64,000 bases of DNA from Hofstenia miamia (lineage: Eukaryota > Xenacoelomorpha > Acoela > Hofsteniidae): NCBI GenBank assembly GCA_900660155.1, contig CABFPE010000176.1, positions 676,061 to 740,060 on the forward strand, read 5' to 3'. Each line of letters begins with the position of its first letter. The stretch's first letter is position 1. A program made the position numbers and the translations under genes. Under the pieces are notes generated by a model. The model had not been told where the DNA came from. It made no database searches and saw nothing but the letters and a program-made list of their open reading frames with translations. This document shows, in pieces, positions 50,801 through 60,360 of the stretch.

Positions 50801-53800
50801 GCTATGTTAGGCATTAGGCTCTAAAATCCATTACTAGCATTTAACATATATCTGCTTTTTCCTTTTGTAATTGGTATCGATTTTTGTGAATATTACTTGA
50901 ATTATAGACAGGTTAATTTAGCAATTAAATTTTCGTAATAAGTTAACGTGGCAACAGGACAGTAAGTGATATGAAAAATACTTTTTTTGTTCTCACTCAT
51001 ATCGACAAATCAACTGTGTGTCTTCAGAGTACTATTTATCGACTCTTATTGTCAACGAGTTGATAAATCTTGCATGGAAACAGCTTAATTGCTTTGTTGG
51101 CAAAACGAATTGATAATTTTGTCAACGCGAAGAGTCAATGGTCTGAAGGATTCTGTAATTGCTCTTATGACCAATTGTTTACTAGAAACACGCCTTGATT
51201 TATCAAGAAGATTTTCACGTGTTCTATTTTCACTATTGATATTGTCAATGAGTAAAAAAGCGAATTCGTCTTTCAAATCAACGCGGCAACAGGGCAATTG
51301 TACAATCCCGGAAAACGGAGGTTTTTCTTGATAAAAATTTGAATTCGTTTTGACCACCGAGCAATTAAATCGGTCTTTTCATGCAAAATTAATCAAAAAA
51401 TTGACGAGACAAATTGAGAAATCTGTAATTGAAAACACCTTTTTCATCAATAGAATGGCAGTCAAACATAGCAATGTAAATCATGATGTCAATTAAGAGA
51501 TATACCTAAATGATTACAGAATAGAAGCCATACAATCAGTGGCAATATTGGAAGACTTTCAGATTCTAAAAGATTATATTCTGTCTACGACAACACCATC
51601 ACGGGAATTGTAATTTTGATAAAACTTGTTGTAACTTAAATGATATAGTTTGTTATAATAATTACAAACGAAATTGTTGAATTACAACAAACCATTTTTT
51701 CATAAAAACAGGAATTAATTCAAATATATCAAACTATTTTGAAAAGCTTTTAAAGTCAAGTATGTGAATGCATCTCCATTGATTAAAAAAACTTGTACAC
51801 AATACCATTAGATTCATTGTGAACTGTCTCAATGTGACTGCACTTAGTTACTTATTATGAACTGGCTTTTTGAAAGAAATCTGAATTAGAAAAATATTCA
51901 TGCGAAAAGTATAATTTTGAACGCATTTTTCAATTACTGCGCACTCAGCGACTCTATGGTGTACTCAGCGACTATAAAGTAGCTATAATTTCGTCACTTA
52001 AAATTTTTATCAGAACACAAGTTTCTATAAATAAAAATCCTACGCAATAGTTTTTGAACTAAGTGACATTTTTTATATTAACATAATACAAAATAGACGC
52101 AATCTATTTTTTATTAATAGTAAAAAACGAAGACAATTTACTATCCAGAGATATGTTTGATGTAATGACAAGGTCCACAAAACATTGTTGTAAAACAATG
52201 AAAATTCATGGAAAAAAAATTTCCTTAATATGTAACGTGGTTTTCCTCCCGGTGGCGCTGTGGGTTTACAGCCTATTGAAGAAACAATGCTTCTCAATTG
52301 CGGAGAATACATTGTCGCTAGCACGTCATTTACAGCATCTCAATTAGTCTTGCTGAATAATCTCAATCAATTTTGAAATACAATAAATCATTAAAAATGA
52401 TGGCTAATTCGTTCGACATTCGCACTTTTGAATCTGCCTCTTTCTAAAGACTATTTTGTCTTTAATTGACAACGGCATATAATATCAAGAACCACTGGGC
52501 TAAAATGTATTTTAATTTTCATTACATTTTACAGTAATTTAAATCAAAAATAAAATTTTACTAAAACATTCAAAATTATGTATGAATTTCAATTGCTTTT
52601 TAGTATGTTGTATAGTAGAGTGAAGAGGCCAAATATAATGAAATTTGAAAATTTATTAACCATAATAGTTTTATTAATTAAATCTGAGCCACTTAGTATT
52701 TCATATAATACTGTTGTTTAAATTTTTACTAATCAATAAAGTGTATATTTTCAAAAAAAACTTCAAGTGAAATTTTGCTTGAAATGTCGATTTTTGTCTG
52801 GATAAAGACTATTAGTAAGAAATTGAAACACAATAATTATAATTGAAAAATCAATTATTGCAAAAATTTTTCGACAATTATTGGTAAAATATTGTACAAT
52901 AAATGAAAAATACAATTATTGGGAATAGCATTAAGTTTTCTGCAGAACAATTGAGATATATATCCTATATAATCAGTATTACGGACTACTATTTAGCTTC
53001 TATGCCTACTAAGAGTTTAATGGTTCACCACGACAAAATGAATTATTTTGATTTGCAAATCAACAGATGTTTATTAAATTATGCGCATAATTCTCAGAAA
53101 CAATTTAATTAGAAGGTGAGCCAGAATACAAGGTGGATTTAACGAGGCTGCATAGGTAAATGACACTGAATGGACGAGATCATGTCACCAAATTTTTTAC
53201 TTAACTTAAAATCGTGATTTCATAAAAGGGTGAGGTAGATAGTGGCCGGACCGATTCACTAATCTAGTGGCTGATGAAACCGACCTACATACAAATCTAT
53301 TAGGAATTTTGAATATATTAACAAAAGACATTGAAAATCATTACAGTAGTAATTACTACTTACAGTTGCAGCATGCTTTATTATCACACCATAATATAAT
53401 TTAAAATACATAAGAATTTCTTCAGAGCAAAGGAAATTTAGTGCTTGCATGCGAAATGTATTTAGTTTTACACTTCGGCTAAATGATGTCCTTGCCAGTT
53501 TCAAATGTAGAATTGCATGCGCAGAACAAAATGATAGAAAATAATAACATTTACTAAGTATTTCAATCTGCAATTACTGCAATATTTACGAAAATCAATT
53601 TATTGATATCTAAATATTTTTACAATAGTTTGGATGATTCGCTTCAATCAGCTATTAACTAAAACACTTCCCTGAAAACCAATTCGGAAAAACTAAAATT
53701 TCCGTATGATATAATTGTATGAAACAATTGTATCAAATATCTTTACCTTCAAGAACATCAGCAATAGTGTTAAGAAGATAGTTTAGGAATTCATGTGCAT

Positions 53801-54306
53801 CTTGTTGTAGAAAATTATCAAATAATTCTAAATAACAGTTAGAAAATTAATAGTATTTCGAAAAGAAAATACCATTCTCTTTTCGCAATCTACTAATAAA
53901 TTTTTTAGGATGGATTACACCAACCCGTTTCTTCTGATTGCTTATATTACTGAATAAATCATTGAGGCAAGTTAACAAAGATTCTTTTCTTTTGGGAGGA
54001 GATCGATATTGAAGAATTTTCTCACGAAAGGGTCGACAAAAATACAGAGCTTGTAGCACTGAGTTGCAATAACAAGTATTTCCAAACTAAATAAACGCGT
54101 ATTACAACAATGTATTTTAATGTTTGATATGATACAGATATAGATTCACATCTTTTGTTCATAGCTTCAGTTGTGACAATCCGGGTTCTTTTCTTATATA
54201 TTGTAAATGCGCTTCCTGATCATTAAAATATTTTTATTATTGCTAAGTTATTTTATTTATAGATTTTAGTTGTTTAAGCCGCCATAAAGATAATAAGATC
54301 TTTTTG

Positions 54307-54347
<41 letters not shown>

Positions 54348-57300
54348 AGGTTCACTTAAAAAGTTGTTTTGGCACCTCTTGCAGCACTAACATGCTGTCA
54401 TTCTGCGAGGCATGCAATTAATCAAAGATTTGATAGTGGCCTGAACCTTAGATTTATGATGGCAATGTTTAAATACTCTTGATATCATTTCCTGCTTGAC
54501 AGTGACTTTATTTACAGCAATTATGTTTTTGAGCAAACTCCATATGTTCAAAATGGGGCTTAAATCAGACGAATTGCCTGGCCACTCAAGTAGGCTAACA
54601 TCATTTTCATTAAAAAATTATCTTAGAACTCTTTAAGTGTGTCAGGGAGCGCTGGCTTGCATGAACATAAAGTCATTGAGCCACTCTTGCATTTGGGTGG
54701 AGCGCACATTTGAACTTCTTGAGATGCATTCATCATGCCTTCGCAGACATGTAGGCGTCCAGTAGCATTAAGTCTTATGATACCCCAGAGCATGACTTTT
54801 GTGGGGTGCATGAGATTCTCATGTATATGTGGTGGAAAACCGATTTGATGCCATAAGCGTCACTTAGAAGTTCCATGTCACACAAACGTAGCAAATGTTC
54901 TGCAGACCGATCTGCAACCCTTTCGATTGCATTGCACATGTTAATTTAGGGACAACGAGACTTGACACTTGCATGTGGAAGCGTCGCCTAACTGTGCAGG
55001 AGATGAATTGGCAACTTCTTTAGAGTTGGCAGCAACAGCCGGTGCTAATCAGCTTTCTTTATTCCAGGTCTCTCACTTGCTTGCTTTCTAAATAATTGCG
55101 GCACTGACAATAGACATGTTGCATTGATTTGTATGCCTGCCGATAAACGTTTTTTAAAAACCTCATCGTGAAATCGTTTCCAAAAATAAATCTACTACTT
55201 ACCCCATAGTAAATATATTTCAGTTCGAGTGAAACTGCGGGAGCAATGGCCAAAAATATTTATTTTGGGGAAAAATTGGGATTCGCTTAGAAACTTCAGA
55301 CGGTTTCCCGCTAAATATAAGGTTTCTACATTTTCAAAAGTTCTGAAAATTTACAGCAAGACCTTAAAATGAGGAGGCCAATGCAGTATATGCATTTAGT
55401 CACCTATATCAGGAAGCGGTTACTATAGCGCTTTGCAGAGATCTGAATCAACTTTTGACGTAGAATTTAATAAACTCCGGGAAAAGTTCTGTAATGTAGT
55501 TTGTATGCTATAGACCACTTTTATCTAAATTTCGAAAAATTTATATTTCAGTTAAGAAACCACTATATATTTAGAAAGTGAAAAAAATAACCGATTCACG
55601 GGAACCGAAAGGGCAGTGCGCCTAAACCGTCCCAGAGAGTACCTCCTTCCTAGATAAACCAACCAAGCAAGCTGAAAGAGGAACCCCGAACTAGAAGGCT
55701 GATGCTTAGCTAACACGTTGCTGTACGGAGTCAAAACCTATAGTTGACGTCGAACACCAGGGTAGAAGAAGGTGCCACCATGTGCACTTTGTACACGTGG
55801 GGGCGGTAACGGTTGAGAAGCCTGTCTGTTTAGTTTTTTTGGGTAGACAGAGGGCGAAACAGTGGTAACACTATTGGCAAGACTGCTACTGGTGCCAGTT
55901 TATGAGTGTGTTTCATGGAGCAGTCATACAGGATATATATCATAATTGGATTTGCGTTTGGGTATGCCAATACAATATTTTAGCTCACCAACGTGTGCGT
56001 AACTTATTCATATTACTCGCATTTATTAATTTTCACACGTATAGAATTCTTTAAACTGTAAATCTTAAATAGAATATATTGTGTATTCAATACATAAATC
56101 AAATCACATACTTGATTGAATATTGCTGTCAATATTTATTATTAAAAGCCTAAAAGTAAAGCATAAGGAACGTGCTACTAATTACTATTATATTATTATA
56201 ACACATTGTTTCGTGTTACTAGGACTTTGTATATTACTAAGCTCATGCGAATAATTTCTAAATGTCGGTAGTACTCGATTTGTATTCATGATGTCATTTG
56301 TAACAGCATATTTAATAAATAAGCGTAAATTCCTTCAAATCAATGGAAAAAAATCATTTTATTAAATATCAAACTCAAAACGTTCATACATTAAATCTTG
56401 TCTATGCGAACCTATTATATTTATTTAAATATTTCAGTCTACATTCAATTACAAACAAGATTAATTTGTCAATGTATAAATTCAAAAAGTCGAGCTGATT
56501 TAGTTGGGTAGTTAAAACGGAACCAACCGACAAAGATCGGGCCGATTAAATCATGTAGCTAAGACGGAACAAGTTTTGCATTCCACAAATTCCTGACAAA
56601 ATCAGGTGACAAAGTTTTTAGCTATGTCTTAAATACACGATTTAAACGCCCCGATTAAATCATGTAGTTAAGACAGGCCTTTACATGTATTAAGAGTATA
56701 TCATTTTTGAAAAGTTAACCCATAACCAAAAAAACACAAAAATCCATAGCTTTTTTATGTTCTATGCCAAATAATTTAAATGTATCGTCTGTACCAAAAT
56801 TCCTACCATGATTAAATACACGTTTATGATTAACATATGCAGTTAAGCAGCAAACCCACTTTAAATTTTATTGTCATAAGTGTTGTAAATTGTAATATTG
56901 AGAAATAGTTCTTGTGGTAGTCCACTGTTAACATAATTCGAAGCAAAACACACAACATCGCAAGGTGTGAACTGATTTCTATCCGTAAGAAAGCCCTGAT
57001 ACAATTTGATAACCGTTATGTATTGGTGGGTGAAGGGTTAAAAACAATAGAAAATAGTAGAATGATTAACTTTGCTCATGTCCAGTGACCGTATTTTCGA
57101 TATAGATGTTTTAGATTCCTGAAAGTCAGAGTGGTTGATTTGGGTTTCACGTGATGAAACGATAGTTTGCCAAACTTTTGTTTCTGTATAGAATCAATGG
57201 AAATTAGGAGGCAGTCAACTTCGCAACCACACACTGTAAAGCTCTAGTTGATTAGAGTTGAAATAAAAGCTTCTCCAGGTTTTAATCCAGTAAACTAGAA

Positions 57301-59034
57301 ATATTCGTTTTACAAATACGATGTGGGCTTGAATGAAACTACCATTGCGAATAGACTTGAGGAACTTATAATTGCTTACTTTCTGAATTGGTTTAGATAC
57401 CTCTACATCTGCCAAGAATTTCCTCTGATTTTAATTCACAGAAAAACTTAATGTCAAACGTAAAAATTGTCAAGGAACAGTGCGCTAAAACCCCTTAAAT
57501 ATGTAATGTAATAGTCGAAATTGGAATTTTAACTTGTCTTATACATTCAGATTATTTTTATTACAATTCAAATAATCAGTTTACCCATGTTTAGGTTAAC
57601 TCTGCTTATTGTTTTTGTCGAAATAAGTCTGCTAATACTTCAAAAGGATTTTGATAAACGCGATACTATCGTTTATAATGATGATCCGACCACTTCAATT
57701 CAACTCATATTGTGGATAACTCGCGATGCCTCTTATTTTTGTTAATATAATCTAGGATAGAGCTTCAAACGGTTAACCGCTTTTTAAATCGTTAACCTTG
57801 TCGTTTTTGAAAGAAACTTTTCATTTATATTTTATTAGATGCACATTTAAAAACATGAAACTACGCATTCTCAGAATATTTTACGCATTTTATGATACGG
57901 GTTGTAGGCATCAATACATTTAACTAATCAATATTATAAATACGTCACATTAAACAATAGTAAAAGTGAATTAAAAAATTTACGGTCTTCAAACCCTGAT
58001 TCGGAAAGATAGATAAAAAGCTATTTAACGTAGCATCAACATCAATTAAGAAAAATGTAGGTTCATTATTAAATTCGATAACTGAAGACAACATTACGAA
58101 GGGTGAATGTTATGTCAATGATTAATGATAAATTGATGATTTATGTTTAATGATAAAATTGTAGATTTAAACTCAACAGGTTTTTTTATCAATGCGACTA
58201 CTAATATTTAAACTTAGTTTCTTCAAAATAATTTCAAATGTGGAAAATATCTACATTTTTGCTATTGGACGATAAACCAACAAGTTTCTTCAAAAAATGG
58301 CAGTATACGACATGCGTATTTGTATATAAATTCGAACCTATATTACAAGATATAGCTAAATCATTATGGATTACAGAAGAAATTTCATACTAAATATCTA
58401 GTGGAAATATCTCAAGATATTTGACATGAATAGCACAAAAACGAACTAAAGTACATGTCAAAAACAATCGTCTTATTAACCATCCTCTATGCAGCATCAT
58501 CTTACACATGCTGTCCAAAGATGAGAATTAGCTTTGAAATAGTAAAGGAATTCAGGACTATTACTGATATCAGAGGGGGGATGAAAACCTGTCAAAAAGT
58601 CCTCAATTCTCCCAACAATCCTCTTTTTCACTTATTCCTTGAAAGAACAGAAAATGCCATAACACATTTTCGGAAAAGCTCGAACAGGAGCTATGCTTGC
58701 TTGATTTTCACAAATCTATCCATTCCCTTTGAAACTTTTATTTCACTGAAAACTCTTCTTTTGTCATATATATACATATATACATATATATATATAAATT
58801 AGTGTTGTTCTCAAAAATCATCATGTATTATATATTTTTATATTATATTAGTAGCTAAACTACTCTGCATAAATTAATTTCAACAAGGAATATTAAATGA
58901 AAGTAAACGGAAAATAAGTCTTTTAATTAAATGAAATTTTAAAACATGCTTACATTAACCAAACCGAAGTAATGCTCATTTGGAGGAAACTGCTCGGTTC
59001 CTATATCTTTCTCCAACGTCGTAACATTGGCTCC
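38308..59034 (-). CDS. USP46: Ubiquitin carboxyl-terminal hydrolase USP12/USP46 orthologue
   Basis: Six minus-strand exons (59034-58954, 54086-53873, 53827-53747, 46952-46852, 41165-40963, 38740-38308) join in frame into 370 codons plus stop, close to the 366-370 residues of human USP46/USP12. The product is a cysteine protease that removes ubiquitin, working with WDR48 (UAF1) and WDR20. Visible features are the Cys box [27 protein letters not shown], zinc ligands CMTC and CEKC, the His box [11 protein letters not shown], and [11 protein letters not shown] with the catalytic Asp. The first coding exon is missing: in flies the protein starts M-GAN, so it probably carries only the ATG. The introns are 4.9 kb, 45 bp, 6.8 kb, 5.7 kb and 2.2 kb and hold several transposons. 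A short Ser/Thr/Gly insert (near STSTTGPPG) precedes the last strand. USP12 and USP46 are one gene outside vertebrates. Confidence 0.95.
40963..41165 (-). CDS. USP46: USP12/46 exon with the zinc-binding site
   Basis: 203 bp. Begins [15 protein letters not shown] after acceptor ATTTTAG and ends EAEK plus AG before donor GTACAA. Two CxxC pairs (CMTC, CEKC) form the structural zinc site of the finger subdomain. Confidence 0.95.
42500..42953 (-). pseudogene. Diverged fragment of the same transposon protein family as 47589-49520
   Basis: Minus-strand frames read [20 protein letters not shown], then after a frame change [19 protein letters not shown] (one of a pair of Cys clusters) and [18 protein letters not shown]. 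The same order of motifs (ASLPVIS with a following helix, CKC and CTC, then [11 protein letters not shown]) is present at 47758-48130. The two loci share a protein family but little DNA identity. Broken by at least one frameshift and one stop. Confidence 0.5.
43640..43980 (+). pseudogene. Possible transposase C-terminal remnant
   Basis: A plus-strand open stretch around 43770-43976 reads [20 protein letters not shown] and later [20 protein letters not shown] before a stop. Its ending, R.C...NG.H.EHL, recalls the C-terminus of IS630/mariner-type transposases. It is clearly richer in CpG than its surroundings. There is no upstream catalytic domain in view. Confidence 0.35.
44390..44690. mobile_element. 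hAT-like non-autonomous fragment
   Basis: The right end reads, in reverse complement, CAGGGCTTTGGAGCT, the kind of terminus common in hAT elements. GGAGCTGGAGC and its reverse complement recur inside (near 44410 and 44597), as hAT subterminal repeats often do. The left terminus is not clear, and an N at 44719 lies nearby. Confidence 0.4.
46852..46952 (-). CDS. USP46: USP12/46 exon, linker
   Basis: 101 bp. Reads [17 protein letters not shown] to STWVHDIFQ, with acceptor CTATTTAG and donor GTAATT. The N-rich, poorly conserved linker followed by the conserved TWVH-IFQ word is typical of the family. Confidence 0.95.
47124..50086 (+). mobile_element. 3-kb DNA transposon with about 190-bp terminal inverted repeats, family not recognised
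   Basis: Left (47124-47312) and right (about 49893-50086) ends are inverted copies, both running through the words CCCGTCCTGTTGAAG, GCAAATTCTCTATC (or complement) and GAATGGTCGGTTTCCTATCT. The inside encodes one gene-length set of plus-strand frames (47589 to about 49750). The element lies in a USP12/46 intron, antisense to the host gene. I cannot see a convincing target duplication beside the tips, so the exact ends are uncertain by a few bases. Confidence 0.85.
47589..49750 (+). pseudogene. Transposon-encoded protein, unrecognised, with paired Cys clusters, broken
   Basis: Starts [20 protein letters not shown] at 47589, 440 bp inside the element. A frameshift near 47755 leads to [18 protein letters not shown], helices rich in Lys/Glu, then CKCAISSK, a second CTC cluster, [20 protein letters not shown] and a basic tail near 48180. 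Further stretches (48258-48482, 48900-49150, 49160-49519 and about 49500-49740) continue with [31 protein letters not shown] and a C-terminal [20 protein letters not shown]. Similar uncharacterised proteins occur in other invertebrates from memory, and they are probably transposases or accessory proteins. I see no DDE signature I can trust. At least four frameshifts or stops. Confidence 0.6.
50087..53746. other. USP12/46 intron sequence, nothing recognised
   Basis: AT-rich. Several frames of 60-100 codons (for example 51085-51357 minus and 51089-51331 plus) overlap on both strands without family resemblance. No repeat boundary or RNA gene seen. Confidence 0.5.
53747..53827 (-). CDS. USP46: USP12/46 exon, QQDAHEF box
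   Basis: 81 bp. Completes a Glu codon, then [20 protein letters not shown], ending VLE plus G. Donor GTAAAG, acceptor TTATTTAG. Only 45 bp separate it from the preceding exon. Confidence 0.95.
53873..54086 (-). CDS. USP46: USP12/46 exon, catalytic cysteine
   Basis: 214 bp. Begins [20 protein letters not shown] after acceptor TATTTAG and ends RLRKEN plus G before donor GTATTT. The first Cys of NTCYCNS is the nucleophile. [20 protein letters not shown] is strongly conserved. Confidence 0.95.
54308..54345. repeat. (TA)n microsatellite
   Basis: Pure TA run directly abutting the end of a Tc1-type transposon. Confidence 0.95.
54346..55060 (-). mobile_element. Tc1-like DNA transposon remnant
   Basis: The end at the (TA)n tract reads CAAGGTTCACTTAAAAAGTT. 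Minus-strand frames give Tc1-type transposase words in order: [12 protein letters not shown]-like erosion near 54950, [20 protein letters not shown] (54740-54800), then [20 protein letters not shown] and [16 protein letters not shown], then [13 protein letters not shown] near the end. The third acidic motif is partly preserved (PILNIWSLL where IENIW is usual). Frames shift several times. It sits in the first mapped USP12/46 intron, parallel to the host gene. The distal terminus is not visible. Confidence 0.75.
55555..55960. other. GC- and CpG-richer patch of unknown nature
   Basis: About 400 bp with near-even base composition inside very AT-rich intron. It includes GTGGGGGCGGTAACGGTTGA and AGAAGGTGCCACCATGTGC. 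A 60-codon minus-strand frame is probably chance. I see no A/B boxes of a tRNA-derived SINE. It could be a recent insertion, a 5' UTR of a retroelement or a regulatory island. Confidence 0.35.
55961..58953. other. USP12/46 intron sequence, nothing recognised
   Basis: AT-rich, with a short TA-rich tract at 58770-58797. A 115-codon plus-strand frame at 58455-58802 ends inside that tract and has no known relatives. Confidence 0.5.
58954..59034 (-). CDS. USP46: USP12/46 first mapped coding exon
   Basis: 81 bp, phase 0 on both sides, reading [20 protein letters not shown] and HYFGLVN, with acceptor AATTTAG and donor GTAAGC. It corresponds to residues 2-28 of the fly protein, so only the initiator Met is missing. 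Confidence 0.95.
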
Positions 59035-59736
59035 CTAAATTTGAAGTATCTTCATTTGTAATTAGCAAAAAAGAGTAATTGATATAAAAATAGGGTATTT
59101 AATGACTAACCATAATAAGATTTACATTCTTTTAACTAAACTGCAATCGGCAGATTGTCTAAATTAAGATAGATTCGGGTCCGTCAAACATAAATTTTAG
59201 AGTAATTTTTTGACAAAATTTGCAAAAATAAGTAATTAAACAGCAACTAGTTAATATTTATGTTCATAAAAAATATATTTAATAATTATATAATGGAATT
59301 GGGCGAATAATCTTACATTCTTGATATAATTTCCTAAACAGAGAATAAAAGGTTTGAAGGGACAGCATTTTTTAAATATTGCATTTGATGTGTTATATAT
59401 TGTAAATATAAACTAATAGTTTCAGAGTTAAAGAATTTTAGTTTAGGTGTTGTTTATTTAAACAATAACGCAATTGTATGTATTTTTCATGAATCCTAGT
59501 TTGATTTTTATGAATTTTTTTATTTTAAATATGCATCTATTTCATAATGCAAGATTGCTCAATTAGGAATTAATAAGTTTTTGAAAATATTAAAATTAAA
59601 TTTTGTAAGACAACTCTGCTTTTCAAATTGACTTGAAAATTGAAGTATGTATATTTAGAATTCAGTTTCTCTAGCGCCATCTAGTGTTTACTATTAAAGA
59701 GTGTAAAGTATTTGAATTGTAATTTACTTCGCTGGA

Positions 59737-59907
59737 TCAGCAAACGTCAGGCGGTTGGGTTTTATTATATTTGCAGTAAGTTATGGTTTTTTTGAACAAA
59801 TCATTTATATAATTTAGTTGCAAAGTGCTGAAGTGCAAGTCTTGCCATGCCCTCTGTTCCTCTTTCTGAAGAGCATTATCGTAATGCTTTCGCATTGCTT
59901 CGAAAAA
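59737..59907 (-). CDS. Terminal exon of an unrecognised gene
   Basis: Behind a good acceptor (TTACTTACAG) the minus strand has 56 codons and a TGA: FFEAMRKHYDNALQKEEQRA, then WQDLHFSTLQLNYINDLFKK, ending TQPPDVC. Its composition (amphipathic, Glu/Gln/Lys-rich helix) looks like real protein rather than a chance AT-rich frame. It lies 0.7 kb upstream of the first mapped USP12/46 exon on the same strand, so it is either the last exon of the next gene upstream or an exon in the USP12/46 first intron. I do not recognise the protein. Confidence 0.5.
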   Translation of the reverse strand, partial: FFEAMRKHYDNALQKEEQRAWQDLHFSTLQLNYINDLFKKTITYCKYNKTQPPDVC

Positions 59908-60173
59908 CTGTAAGTAATAATACATTTTATTGCGTATGTAGCTTACATTAATTTTTCTATTCTGTTATTATACTCCTAAGATCTTGGTCTTTCAAATCTA
60001 TCACTTTTTTCAAATTTTAAATGACTAGTACTATAGGAAAAACCATTCAATAAATTTTCCTTAATTTTTATAATTGAATGATAATTTCAAGGACATAAGT
60101 TTTCCAAGAGTAAAATTTCTTCCAATACTGCTAAATACCATTAAGCTCATTATATAAATGAAATACAAAATTA

Positions 60174-60195
60174 TATATATATATATATATATATA
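60174..60195. repeat. (TA)n tract ending at an N
   Basis: A TA run whose right edge is the N at 60196, beside the palindrome. Confidence 0.85.
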
Positions 60196-60196
60196 N

Positions 60197-60259
60197 TCAC
60201 AAAATAATTTTGCGAATTTCTTTGAATTAAATATTAGATTTTATATAATTAAAATTGCA

Positions 60260-60295
<36 letters not shown>

Positions 60296-60358
60296 TGCAA
60301 TTTTAATTATATAAAATCTAATATTTAATTCAAAGAAATTCGCAAAATTATTTTGTGA
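60197..60358. repeat. Perfect 162-bp palindrome centred on a (TA)n core
   Basis: The left arm starts TCACAAAATAATTTTGCG and the right arm ends with its exact reverse complement. The arms are 81 bp each with no mismatch I can find. The N at 60196 sits at the left tip. This could be a real inverted duplication, a small fold-back element, or an assembly join of a read to its own reverse complement. Confidence 0.9.
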
Positions 60359-60360
60359 AC

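Noticed and set aside
58455-58802. 115-codon plus-strand frame with a signal-peptide-like start
   Set aside because: It runs into a TA-rich tract ([11 protein letters not shown]), lies antisense in a USP12/46 intron and has no conserved pattern; chance is likely.
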